A model generated the notes under the pieces. It saw only the letters and a list, made by a program, of their open reading frames with translations. It did no database searches and was not told the origin of the DNA. The translations under genes and the position numbers were made by a program. A stretch of DNA of 64,000 nucleotides from a virus: IMG/VR virus record IMGVR_UViG_3300022591_000005, positions 1-64,000 of that record, one strand, 5' to 3'. Shown here in pieces: positions 35,442 to 43,255 of this stretch. Numbering within the stretch: the first letter of the stretch is position 1; each line of letters opens with the position of its first letter.

Positions 35442-37484
35442 ATGCTGAAAAAAATCTTAACAAGCCCGTGGACTGCCCTACTAACTCTCGCATTAGTAGC
35501 GGGCATACGTATTGCAGATCCTACATTTGTTGAAAGCGTAAGATTACGTTATTTTGACACACTAATTACTTCCAAAGAAATTACTGTTAACAACATTGTA
35601 ACAGTAAATATTGATGAAGCCACGCTTGACAAATATGGGCAGTGGCCATTACCGAGGGCAAAGTATGCCGAAATTATACGAGATTTATATTCAAGGGGAG
35701 CAGGCCTTGTCGTACTTAATATTCTCATGCCAGAATCAGACCGTACTGGTGGCGACAACGTCCTGGGTCAAACTTTAAAAGAATTTCCAGTTGTACTAGG
35801 AAGTGTTCCGGCACAAAAAACTAAGAACACTCCTCGAGTTCCTGGCAGTGCTGTATTAGGTCCAGAGTTTATGGATCAGATTGTGCAGTATCCCGGACTT
35901 ATTGCTAACATCCCTCAATTAGAAAATAATGCCACTGGTGTTGGTATTGTAAACACTTTACCTGAAGTGGACGGTGTTAATCGCCGTATGCCGCTTATTG
36001 TCACTGTCGACGGAAAACTGTATCCTAGCATAGCTATGGAGACTCTGCGAGTAGCCGCTGGCGACACTACATTTCAGGTAAAACTATTTGAAGGCGGTGT
36101 TGAGAAAATGCGTATTCCAAAGTTTGGTCCTATAACAACAGACAGCTTAGGCAGAATTTGGATTGACTGGAGTCAAGATTCGCATAGTGTAAGTGCAGTT
36201 AACTTACCGAAAGATTTAGGCGGTGCTATTGTTATTGTAGGACCTACTGCTGCTGGTATTAGCAATCCGTTGCCAACAAGTAAAGGCGCAGTATTTCCAC
36301 ATGAAGTACAAGCCGCAGTTATCGGCACTATGGTTAATGGTGTCACTATACAGCGTCCGGATTGGGCCGATGGCGCTGAAATCTTAGCCTTGGTAGTATT
36401 GGGCATAGCATTACTATTTTTAACAAGGTGGACTTATGTTGGACTTTCTTCTGGCGTTATCGCTCTCGCTATTCTGTATCCTATATCTCAGTATTTTTAC
36501 AAGACTGATCTTTGGCTTGTTGACATTACTGCCATTGCTGTTGGTACTACTCTTGTTCTCCTACATGCTTACGGTGTTAAGTTTGTAAGTGAGTTCTTAC
36601 AGAAACAAGCAATCAAGAAACAGTTTGCTGGTTACTGCTCTAAGGAAGTAGTTGAACTACTACAAAAAGATCCAGACTTGATCAAGCGTGGTGTACGTAA
36701 AGACGTATCAGTTATGTTCTCTGACTTGCGTGGCTTCACACCTATCGGTGAACACTACGGCGATGACGTTGCTGGCTTAGGCAAGTACATGAACGGCTAC
36801 ATGGATGCTATTAGTCAACCAATGTTAGATAACAAAGGTATGGTTATCAAGTATGTAGGCGATGCGAGTATGCACATACACGGTGCTCCAATTGAAGATC
36901 CTAATCATGCTCGTACTATCGTTAAGGTAGGCTTAGAGATGTTAGACAAGGTAGACGAGTACACTAAGCTAATGGAAGCACAAGGATTACCGCCAGCCGC
37001 AATGGGTTGGGGTTGTAATTCAGGTATCGGCTTCATCGGTGAAATGGGTTCAACAGAACGACACAGCTATGATATCTTAGGTGACATGGTTTCAACAGCC
37101 GCTCGTTTAGAAGCACGTTGTAAAGCGTATGGCGTATTGTGTATCATTGGTGCTGAAACTTACAACCGTACTAAGGATGACTTCTTCTATCTAATGCTAG
37201 ACAACTTACAGCCAAAAGGCAAAACTGTAGCGGACTTAATCTACACAGCATTACGAACCAAAGGTGCAGACTATACTAAAGATAAAGTACAGCACGAATT
37301 GATGCATGCCTTGTACAAACAGAAAAAGTTTGACGAGGCCGCCGCTATGTGTAAGAAGCTAAAGGGCAACTTTGGCGGACAAATGGACAAGTATTACAAG
37401 ATGTGGATTGAACGTTGCGAGTTTATGAAACAGCAAGACCTACCGGAGAATTGGAATGGTGAATTTGTGGCTCATGAGAAGTAA
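35442..37484 (+). CDS. CHASE2-domain class III adenylate/guanylate cyclase
   Basis: 680 aa: N-terminal membrane anchor, CHASE2 sensor (about 25-300), transmembrane helices (about 305-380), cyclase domain (about 420-600). Metal Asp residues are in VMFSDLRGFT and KYVGDASMH; the transition-state Arg is in STAARLEA. The usual Asn of GDxVNxAxR is Ser (GDMVSTAAR), so activity should be tested. A periplasmic sensor cyclase in a phage would alter host cAMP signalling. Confidence 0.88.
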   Translation: MLKKILTSPWTALLTLALVAGIRIADPTFVESVRLRYFDTLITSKEITVNNIVTVNIDEATLDKYGQWPLPRAKYAEIIRDLYSRGAGLVVLNILMPESDRTGGDNVLGQTLKEFPVVLGSVPAQKTKNTPRVPGSAVLGPEFMDQIVQYPGLIANIPQLENNATGVGIVNTLPEVDGVNRRMPLIVTVDGKLYPSIAMETLRVAAGDTTFQVKLFEGGVEKMRIPKFGPITTDSLGRIWIDWSQDSHSVSAVNLPKDLGGAIVIVGPTAAGISNPLPTSKGAVFPHEVQAAVIGTMVNGVTIQRPDWADGAEILALVVLGIALLFLTRWTYVGLSSGVIALAILYPISQYFYKTDLWLVDITAIAVGTTLVLLHAYGVKFVSEFLQKQAIKKQFAGYCSKEVVELLQKDPDLIKRGVRKDVSVMFSDLRGFTPIGEHYGDDVAGLGKYMNGYMDAISQPMLDNKGMVIKYVGDASMHIHGAPIEDPNHARTIVKVGLEMLDKVDEYTKLMEAQGLPPAAMGWGCNSGIGFIGEMGSTERHSYDILGDMVSTAARLEARCKAYGVLCIIGAETYNRTKDDFFYLMLDNLQPKGKTVADLIYTALRTKGADYTKDKVQHELMHALYKQKKFDEAAAMCKKLKGNFGGQMDKYYKMWIERCEFMKQQDLPENWNGEFVAHEK

Positions 37485-37485
37485 T

Positions 37486-37514
37486 TTGACAAATTTATTA
37501 GCCGAGTATACAAT
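37486..37514 (+). promoter_or_regulatory. Sigma70-type promoter
   Basis: TTGACA, 17-bp spacer, TACAAT, 6 bases before the ATG at 37521; transcripts may be nearly leaderless. Confidence 0.75.
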
Positions 37515-37520
37515 AGACAA

Positions 37521-38267
37521 ATGCATAGAATCTTATCTTTATTGGTATTTCTTACCATACTATATAATGGGCAATCATTCGCTGCCACTACCAAACCTCT
37601 GCCTATCACCGCGACAAGCTGGCTAGTAGCAGACGGCGAAGGTAATATCATAGAAAGTAAAAACTCTACTGAGAAGCGTAGTATTGCTAGCATTACCAAA
37701 CTAATGACAGCAATGGTTGTTCTTGATGCACACCAAGACTTAGATGAAAAAATTAACGGTGTTACTAGAAACGAGTTATTAACATTAATGTTAGTAAAAT
37801 CAGATAACCGTGCAGCAGAAACATTGTGTGACAATTATCCATCTGGTCGCAGTTCATGTATTAATGCTATGAATTGGAAAGCCTGGAATTTAGGATTACA
37901 AAATACACATTATGCAGACCCAAGCGGATTAAATGTTATGAATGTTAGTACCGCAGAAGAACTAGTTAAAATTGTGTTAGAATCTAGCAAGTATTCCACA
38001 ATCATTAAAGCATCAAATACATCAGAAGGCAAAATAGAAACGCAAAATAAAAAGAAGAAGAAACATTATTTTGCGTTTCGAAATACTAATCCTTTAGTTG
38101 CTACTAAAGATTTTATCGTAAGCAAAACTGGATACATTCGAGCAAGTGGAGGGTGTATTGTTATGATGTTAGATACAAAAATAGGACGCCGTATCGTTGT
38201 CCTATTAAATTCAAAAAATACTCATACACGTATTCCAGAAGCAAACTTTATTTCTCAAAGTTTTTAA
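37521..38267 (+). CDS. D-alanyl-D-alanine carboxypeptidase (S11 family)
   Basis: 248 aa with signal peptide (LTILYNGQSFA-AT). Catalytic SITK (SxxK), SDN and KTG motifs in the right order. Shorter than host PBP5-type enzymes because it lacks the C-terminal domain. Trims peptidoglycan stem peptides; could ease fibre export or block superinfection (inference). Confidence 0.85.
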   Translation: MHRILSLLVFLTILYNGQSFAATTKPLPITATSWLVADGEGNIIESKNSTEKRSIASITKLMTAMVVLDAHQDLDEKINGVTRNELLTLMLVKSDNRAAETLCDNYPSGRSSCINAMNWKAWNLGLQNTHYADPSGLNVMNVSTAEELVKIVLESSKYSTIIKASNTSEGKIETQNKKKKKHYFAFRNTNPLVATKDFIVSKTGYIRASGGCIVMMLDTKIGRRIVVLLNSKNTHTRIPEANFISQSF

Positions 38268-38375
38268 TCGTAAAAAAAGCTCACTTTAGGAAGTCACGGT
38301 AGCGAATCGCTTCTTCCAGGGCAGCAGCCGCCCCACACTTACGGTAACTTAATACCGGTCCTAAGGTGTGTTCTT

Positions 38376-38762
38376 TTAAGAGCTACCTCCAGCAGCCTCT
38401 TTGTCATCAGGAGTCTTGTCCTTAGACTTATTCTTTGTTCCAATAGCATCTGCTTCGTCCATTGCATCGTGGAATTTGGCATTAGCCTTAGCTTCTACAA
38501 TAGCAGTTTCCATAACACGATCAGATTCAATCATCTTGCCGCGGATAGTTAATACAGTGTTAACTTTTTGATTTAAACGAATCAAGTCATTGTCTAGCAT
38601 ACGAATACGATCAATTAGTGCAATAAGCACAGTGTTGGCATCTGAAATAACAGGTTTAACTTCTTCAGTAGCCCATTTCCAAACATAATTAATAATGAAT
38701 CCCATTCCAACTGCCATAACAATTGGGAATCCATACTTATTGACTAACTCAACTACATCCAT
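38376..38762 (-). CDS. Membrane protein with coiled coil, 128 aa
   Basis: Start set at the ATG at 38762, six bases after GGAG; an upstream TTG would place that site inside the gene. An N-terminal helix (FPIVMAVGMGFIINYVW) is followed by a coiled coil and a Lys/Asp-rich tail. Same architecture as the protein at 39108. A 33-codon open stretch without a start follows in another frame (38280-38370). Confidence 0.55.
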   Translation of the reverse strand: MDVVELVNKYGFPIVMAVGMGFIINYVWKWATEEVKPVISDANTVLIALIDRIRMLDNDLIRLNQKVNTVLTIRGKMIESDRVMETAIVEAKANAKFHDAMDEADAIGTKNKSKDKTPDDKEAAGGSS

Positions 38763-38958
38763 CTTGTTCTCCAAAATTTACTCTGTATCCTTTAGCAAAA
38801 GAACGTACAGGATCCATTTTACGTAGCATAGCTCTACCATTGATATTAACGACTTCAAATAAATCTCCGCCCTTCCAACCTAGTTTGTCTATGTCTAGCT
38901 CTTCATCTAAAATAATTCCATTTGGGCTTAGGTCCCAATTGTAATCGTAATAAAACAT
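38749..38958 (-). CDS. Hypothetical protein, 69 aa
   Basis: Acidic and aromatic N-terminus (MFYYDYNWDLS). AGGGAT before the ATG, and it overlaps the next minus gene. No family recognised. Confidence 0.5.
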   Translation of the reverse strand: MFYYDYNWDLSPNGIILDEELDIDKLGWKGGDLFEVVNINGRAMLRKMDPVRSFAKGYRVNFGEQDGCS

Positions 38959-38959
38959 A

Positions 38960-39136
38960 TCAGTATCCCTTTAAAATTTCGTTTAGTCGATCTGCTGCTT
39001 TACGTATATCTTCGCTTAGTGTACCGACACCAATAGTTTGTTCTAAATGTCTGGCTATGTTATGAAGCTGGATAACATCGTCATCTAGCATAGCTAGTTC
39101 AATTTCATTAATCGCGTCTTGCATCATTCTTTCCAT
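38960..39136 (-). CDS. Small helical protein, 58 aa
   Basis: Acidic helices (NEIELAMLDDDVIQLHNIARH). Start uncertain among clustered Met codons (39136 or 39127). Part of the minus operon 39389-38376. Confidence 0.45.
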   Translation of the reverse strand: MERMMQDAINEIELAMLDDDVIQLHNIARHLEQTIGVGTLSEDIRKAADRLNEILKGY

Positions 39137-39389
39137 CTGCACGAGCAATACGATCAACGTCTGGGCGTAATCCTAACGCATTGGACACAATAGTGTCAAT
39201 ACGTACTACATCGTGATTCATTGTTTTTACACGATTGTCTAGGGCTGTAATAATTCCGGCCATACCTTTAATACTGCCTAAAACACCTTGTAATAATAGT
39301 CTAATTGTTAGGTAAACAAAGTACCCGCCTGCTAGTGCAGCAGCTACTGGCATACCTAAATCACCAATAATTTTAAAAATATCACCCAT
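39108..39389 (-). CDS. Membrane protein with coiled coil, 93 aa
   Basis: N-terminal transmembrane helix (MPVAAALAGGYFVYLTIRLLL) then a coiled coil (TALDNRVKTMNHDVVRID). Preceded by GGGAGCGAATC, nearly the same site as csgF. Resembles 38376-38762, so the two may be paralogues. A holin-like or spanin-like role is possible but unsupported. Confidence 0.55.
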   Translation of the reverse strand: MGDIFKIIGDLGMPVAAALAGGYFVYLTIRLLLQGVLGSIKGMAGIITALDNRVKTMNHDVVRIDTIVSNALGLRPDVDRIARADGKNDARRD

Positions 39390-39416
39390 TGATTCGCTCC
39401 CGATATGTTTGACATA

Positions 39417-39424
39417 GTATTTAG
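39417..39424 (-). promoter_or_regulatory. Late-promoter-like box, minus strand
   Basis: CTAAATAC on the minus strand, 28 bases before the ATG at 39389. Confidence 0.45.
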
Positions 39425-39457
39425 TTGTTGCCAGGAACTTATAGTAGCAGTTAATCT

Positions 39458-40108
39458 ATGCTTAAATACTTCATGAACTTTTTACCTTTATTTGCAAGCC
39501 CAATAGGCTGGGATTATATAGATGTTGATAACCAAGAAATAGAAGAATGGTGTTATCAGCAAGAACACACCTCTTTAGACCCTAAAACGGGTGCAGGATG
39601 GCAAAGCGGTTTGGTTGATTTATCAGCAGCGTGTTTACAACCATTATTACAGGAAATTGAAACTAAATTTGTAGATGCTTCAAATTTAATACCATTCTTA
39701 CCAGAGCACCAACCAAAGATTGTTAATGCTTGGATTAATGTAAACAAACCGGAAGGCATTTCTTTACAGAATAACATAGCACACGTACATCCTGGACGTT
39801 ATTGGACATTTGTCTATTATGTAAGAGCTGAGGAAGGTTGCGGTGATTTAGAGCTAACATCGCCACTTAAAAATATGCTAGGCTATGCAATACCACAGCA
39901 GGTTTATAGTAATCTAACACCATTTAATTCCCTACAATGGAGCATTACTCCAGCAGCAGGAAAATTAGTTATGTTTCCGGGTTGGATTGAACATAGAGCT
40001 CATGCTAATCGTAGTACCGCCGATAGGATTAGTATTGCGTTCAATGCAGACTTGCAAAATCTTGAAAAAATACAGTATCCAAATATGGTTGACAACCTAT
40101 TGCGATAA
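39458..40108 (+). CDS. 2-oxoglutarate/Fe(II)-dependent oxygenase family protein
   Basis: 216 aa. NIAHVHPGRYWTFVYYV and KLVMFPGWIEHRAHANRS carry two His ligands; DRISIAFN gives the usual Arg. A phage-type dioxygenase (TIGR02466-like). The first acidic ligand is unclear. Two more such enzymes are at 51777 and 56486. Substrate unknown. Confidence 0.7.
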   Translation: MLKYFMNFLPLFASPIGWDYIDVDNQEIEEWCYQQEHTSLDPKTGAGWQSGLVDLSAACLQPLLQEIETKFVDASNLIPFLPEHQPKIVNAWINVNKPEGISLQNNIAHVHPGRYWTFVYYVRAEEGCGDLELTSPLKNMLGYAIPQQVYSNLTPFNSLQWSITPAAGKLVMFPGWIEHRAHANRSTADRISIAFNADLQNLEKIQYPNMVDNLLR

Positions 40109-40117
40109 ATATATAAT
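40089..40117 (+). promoter_or_regulatory. Sigma70-type promoter before tmRNA
   Basis: TTGACA, 17-bp spacer, TATAAT, with a late box ATAAATAT (40105-40112) inside it. Start would be near 40124. Confidence 0.8.
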
Positions 40118-40123
40118 ATAGAT

Positions 40124-40440
40124 ATTGTTGTAATTCCTTTGGAGAGAAGGATTTCTGGACGTGGGTTCGACTCCCACCAGGTCCACCATAAGTGTTTTGA
40201 CACAGAATGTTTATGATGGGCCTGCCATGGTTTCGACAGGGATAGATATTGAAGACGGCAACACAGTAGGCGATGACTGTAAATCAAGCAAAATTAGTAA
40301 ATGCAAAAACATCTACTTTCAAGTTCATGCAAGTGAACGTTGACGTTGCTAGCAACGACAGCGCATTTGCACTAGCTGCCTAAGAAACAGCACTTGCGAG
40401 GCAACTATGCCTTGTCACCCAAAATAGTAGAAAGCACCTT
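40124..40440 (+). ncRNA. ssrA: Circularly permuted (two-piece) tmRNA
   Basis: The 3' acceptor part comes first: T-arm GTGGG-TTCGACT-CCCAC and CAGGTCC-A-CCA ending at 40188. The 5' part GGGCCTG, with the tmRNA-like CATGGTTTCGACAGG, starts at 40218, and the two pair over 7 bp (one G-U). The tag reading frame 40348-40383 encodes ASNDSAFALAA and a stop, with the ALAA end recognised by Clp proteases. Permuted tmRNA genes are typical of alpha- and betaproteobacteria and some cyanobacteria. The segment 40189-40217 would be removed. Confidence 0.85.
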
Positions 40441-40457
40441 CGGGTGCTTTTCTTTCG
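40431..40457 (+). terminator. tmRNA terminator
   Basis: AAAGCACC / GGTGCTTT with a UUCG loop and a T-rich tail. Confidence 0.85.
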
Positions 40458-40460
40458 ATC

Positions 40461-40489
40461 TTGACAACCCCTTTCTTTTTTGTTATAAT
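40461..40489 (+). promoter_or_regulatory. Sigma70-type promoter
   Basis: TTGACA, 17-bp spacer, TATAAT; 5 bases before the ATG at 40495. Confidence 0.8.
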
Positions 40490-40494
40490 GCGCT

Positions 40495-40854
40495 ATGGGT
40501 ACACAAACTGATTATTTTGAAAAAATTGGCTACAAGCCAAAATACTTTCTTGGAGATAGAGTGCATGGCAAGTTCGCTGGTATTCCGTTTGTCGGTACTG
40601 TTGGTAATGATCGTGTTATTGATAACACAGGCCCGCAAATAATTGTTCACTTAGATTTGCCAATGAAGGTTGACAAAATCTACAAAACACTTATAATAGT
40701 AAAACACAAAGATATAAAGCGTTTGTCGTCTTGGGAAGACACTGAGCCTCTAAAACTCAAGGAAGCGGGTTCGAGTCCCGCCAAACGCACCAAACAACAA
40801 AAGGTGGATGATGGAAAATCCAAGGAGAAACGCAATGAGAAGCGTAAAAGTTAA
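40495..40854 (+). CDS. Hypothetical protein overlapped by a tRNA gene
   Basis: 119 aa, starting MGTQTDYFEKIGYKP; a beta-rich core (FAGIPFVGTVGNDRV) and a basic tail. The 3' part of the frame contains a full tRNA (40719-40792) and its promoter on the same strand. The promoter close to the ATG suggests a leaderless message. Where the true coding end lies is uncertain. Confidence 0.5.
   Translation: MGTQTDYFEKIGYKPKYFLGDRVHGKFAGIPFVGTVGNDRVIDNTGPQIIVHLDLPMKVDKIYKTLIIVKHKDIKRLSSWEDTEPLKLKEAGSSPAKRTKQQKVDDGKSKEKRNEKRKS
40670..40697 (+). promoter_or_regulatory. Internal promoter for the suppressor-like tRNA
   Basis: TTGACA, 16-bp spacer, TATAAT, inside the ORF at 40495; start about 15 bases before the tRNA. 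Confidence 0.7.
40719..40792 (+). tRNA. tRNA with CUA anticodon (amber-suppressor-like)
   Basis: Acceptor GCGTTTG / CAAACGC, A73, encoded CCA, T-arm GCGGG-TTCGAGT-CCCGC. Anticodon loop CTCTAAA gives CUA with the classic U33 and A37. The stem TGAGC/ACTCA has one C-A mismatch at the loop, and the D-arm is short. It would read UAG. Amino-acid identity cannot be told. A gene with an in-frame TAG at codon 3 lies at 45713. Confidence 0.65.
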
Positions 40855-41194
40855 TAAAACAGAATTAATGGAGATTCTTCAAACTAACAAGAAGAAGCAC
40901 ATTAAAGAATTCGACGAGTCTGTAAAGGACTATAAAAAGGCTGCACTTAAGGTTGCTAAAGAGCACGTTGAGTTGGCTAAGACTGGCGACTTGGATAAGA
41001 TTGCAAAAATTCGTGCAATGCCACAACGTCCATCTAGCTACGAAGACAGTTATAATCGTGCAATCCGCATGATGGAACTTAGTGTTGACGAAATCATTGA
41101 ACTTGAAGAACAAATCTTCAATCAGCTAGTACTCGACGAGTGGTCATGGAAAACTGCATTTACAGCAAGTGGTGCATTGTACAAATCAATTTAA
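40835..41194 (+). CDS. Hypothetical helical protein, 119 aa
   Basis: Start at the ATG at 40835, with AAGGAGA upstream; longer starts lack a site. Lys/Glu-rich helices (KKHIKEFDESVKDYKKAAL) and an acidic C-terminal helix. No family recognised. Confidence 0.6.
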   Translation: MRSVKVNKTELMEILQTNKKKHIKEFDESVKDYKKAALKVAKEHVELAKTGDLDKIAKIRAMPQRPSSYEDSYNRAIRMMELSVDEIIELEEQIFNQLVLDEWSWKTAFTASGALYKSI

Positions 41195-41495
41195 GAGTAA
41201 CGCAGTAAAGGACAGCGCGGTAAGGTTGGCGCCCGTGGCAAATGGTAACTTGGATTCCATAGGATGAGCTAAGGATTAAATTCCGCCCAAGGTAGAGTAT
41301 GCCTAAGTTTCGATCAACCCTTCCAACAGTCGGGAAAAAGCGCAAACGCGAAAGCGGTCAGTAAAGGTTGGCACGTTAGTCGGCGATCAATGATACCAAA
41401 GACTAGCAACCGTTGTAAAACTGGCAAATCAGGAAATGATAGTAAAACCCAAGACTGTTACTGCAATTTTTTTAACAAAGTAAGAAAGAAGTAAA
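41195..41495 (+). other. 301-bp gap without convincing gene
   Basis: No ORF with a ribosome binding site. AAGGTTGGC occurs twice (about 41221 and 41366) in G-rich surroundings, which might be part of a structured RNA. A frame from 41243 would need two amber codons read through; not convincing. Confidence 0.4.
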
Positions 41496-41747
41496 ATGGA
41501 CGTAGATGTAGCATCAGAAATATTAGCAGGCAGTATTTTAACAGGCTTGGCATTTGTTGTATTTGTTATTACGATAGTAGTAATCAATAACATTATTCAT
41601 AAGTATTGGAAACCTGTGCGTATCTTTACTGCTGATAGTTGGCACTTCAATCCCCCAATTCGTTATGCTTCTGAAGAAGAGCTAAGAAAAATTGCTCCAA
41701 CATTGGAGGAAGAACATGGCAAAAAAGAAACAAGCCAAAAAGTTTAA
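41496..41747 (+). CDS. Small membrane protein, 83 aa
   Basis: N-terminal transmembrane helix (LTGLAFVVFVITIVVINNII) then a soluble basic/acidic tail. Overlaps the next gene. Function unknown. Confidence 0.6.
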   Translation: MDVDVASEILAGSILTGLAFVVFVITIVVINNIIHKYWKPVRIFTADSWHFNPPIRYASEEELRKIAPTLEEEHGKKETSQKV

Positions 41748-41943
41748 CTATGCTGTAGGACACTACTGGGAAGGCGAAAGCGGATCAGTAGGAACCTATG
41801 CATACGGCAGTGATCTATTCTTTGGCACAATGGAACAGGCAAAGAGTTTTCTAGCCTATGTTCAAGAGCAAGATAAGAAAGAGAAAAAAGTAGCTGATCG
41901 CAGAGATTGGCGCATCTTTCAATTGATCGAAGTTCCAGTATGA
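41716..41943 (+). CDS. Hypothetical protein, 75 aa
   Basis: ATG at 41716 with GGAGGAAG upstream. Basic start (MAKKKQAKKF), then a small alpha/beta region. Overlaps genes on both sides by 4-32 bases. Confidence 0.6.
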   Translation: MAKKKQAKKFNYAVGHYWEGESGSVGTYAYGSDLFFGTMEQAKSFLAYVQEQDKKEKKVADRRDWRIFQLIEVPV

Positions 41944-42101
41944 CATTAGAAGAAGCGATTAAAGTTAAAGAGAGCCTAGAAGAGCTAGAAGCTACGGCTG
42001 AAAAGTTTGATTGGGGTCCTAGCCAAGCATTTGCACAACAGCGTCAGGCTGAAGCAATTCGGATTATCAAAAGAGAAATCAAGCAGTTAAAATCAGAATA
42101 A
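41940..42101 (+). CDS. Small helical protein, 53 aa
   Basis: ATG overlaps the previous TGA (ATGA). Glu/Lys-rich helices starting MTLEEAIKVKESLEEL. Function unknown. Confidence 0.55.
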   Translation: MTLEEAIKVKESLEELEATAEKFDWGPSQAFAQQRQAEAIRIIKREIKQLKSE

Positions 42102-42106
42102 ATAAA

Positions 42107-42160
42107 TTTGTGGATGGTCCACAACTAACACTCTTTAATAACTAGGTACTTAGAGTGTGT
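42107..42160 (+). promoter_or_regulatory. Two-hairpin leader
   Basis: TTGTGGA / TCCACAA and ACACTCT / AGAGTGT hairpins precede the ATG at 42180. May stabilise the message or control translation. Confidence 0.4.
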
Positions 42161-42179
42161 ACCGTAAAAAGGAAAAACC

Positions 42180-43028
42180 ATGATGTATAATCAAAAATTA
42201 GTCGCCTCTATCAAATCAAAAGGCAAAGTGCTCCGTGAATTCAAGGACACAGTCTATATTCCATTTGCAAGCGAATATAGCATCTTACTCAAAAACCTCA
42301 ATACAACTCGTGCTGTCGTAAATGTGTTTATCGACGGAGAGAATGCTGTTCCTGGCGGACTGGTCATTGACCCGGGTCGGACTGTCGACTTAGAGCGTTG
42401 GATTAAAAACGGCAATCTCTCCGAAGGTAACAAGTTCAAGTTCATTGAACGCACACAGGCAATTGAAGATGGTCCACGTGGTATCAAACTAGAAGATGGA
42501 CTTGTTCGTATCGAGTATCAGTTTGAAATTCCACGTCCAGTAATCAATATTCCAACTTGGACAACTACTACAACTACTTGGAACTCAACACCCTACTACG
42601 GTGCTAGTGGTAGCCTTGGTTCATTTAATGTAAATGGTGTAATGCGTAGCGTTGATACTAGTAAAGGAGAAACAGTACGTGCTATGGCTAGCGCAGCAAC
42701 TGCGGCTACACTAAACAGTATGAATATTACTGCTAGTGGTGCAACTCATGACGGTATGGCTACTATGGACAGCTACGTTAGTGATGTAGGTATTACTGTA
42801 CCGGGCAGCAAGAGCGAACAAAAGTTTACTGAAACAACAGTTGGCGCACTAGATCCTACAATACACAACATTGTGTTGAAACTAGTCGGCGACTTGGGCG
42901 ATAACAAGCCAGTTACTAAACCAGTAACAGTACAGCACAAACCAAAGTGTGTAACTTGTGGCAAGCAGAATAAGTCTCATGCTAAGTTCTGTGTCGAGTG
43001 TGGGACAGCATTGGAAATATTTGCATAA
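42180..43028 (+). CDS. Zinc-ribbon-containing phage protein, 282 aa
   Basis: An N-terminal beta domain (KDTVYIPFASEYSILLKN, then VNVFIDGENAVPGGL), a Thr/Ser-rich linker, a helical region, and a C-terminal CVTCGKQNKSHAKFCVECG zinc ribbon (two CxxC). Probably structural or host-interacting; function unknown. Confidence 0.6.
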   Translation: MMYNQKLVASIKSKGKVLREFKDTVYIPFASEYSILLKNLNTTRAVVNVFIDGENAVPGGLVIDPGRTVDLERWIKNGNLSEGNKFKFIERTQAIEDGPRGIKLEDGLVRIEYQFEIPRPVINIPTWTTTTTTWNSTPYYGASGSLGSFNVNGVMRSVDTSKGETVRAMASAATAATLNSMNITASGATHDGMATMDSYVSDVGITVPGSKSEQKFTETTVGALDPTIHNIVLKLVGDLGDNKPVTKPVTVQHKPKCVTCGKQNKSHAKFCVECGTALEIFA

Positions 43029-43052
43029 ATATTTGTCAAGGAGGAACTTGCC

Positions 43053-43211
43053 ATGAAACAAGCGAAATTAGTTCGTAAGTTGTACAAGGCCTGCTTCCGA
43101 CACGATGAAGATGCAATTATGGAACTTCGTAAAGAAGAATTCCGTAAGATACTAAAGCACCGCGCCGAAGGTAAGCCATTTGATACTAAATGGACGGTGG
43201 TTAGGATTTAA
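43053..43211 (+). CDS. Small basic protein, 52 aa
   Basis: Excellent site (AAGGAGG) before the ATG. Starts [15 protein letters not shown] and is Lys/Arg-rich. Function unknown. Confidence 0.6.
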   Translation: MKQAKLVRKLYKACFRHDEDAIMELRKEEFRKILKHRAEGKPFDTKWTVVRI

Positions 43212-43243
43212 CAAATCTGTAATCTTAGCAACATGATACTGCG

Positions 43244-43251
43244 ATAAATAT
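43244..43251 (+). promoter_or_regulatory. Late-promoter-like box
   Basis: ATAAATAT, 5 bases before the ATG at 43256. Confidence 0.4.
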
Positions 43252-43255
43252 TGGT

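Noticed and set aside
38280-38370. Minus-strand 33-codon stretch ending in RYRDFLK and a stop
   Set aside because: Reads as protein but has no start codon; could be a remnant or a -1 extension of 38376-38762, but no slippery site is seen.
41243-41362. ORF using two amber codons in the 41.2-kb gap
   Set aside because: No ribosome binding site, low-quality protein sequence, and the same stretch is G-rich and repeat-containing, more like RNA.
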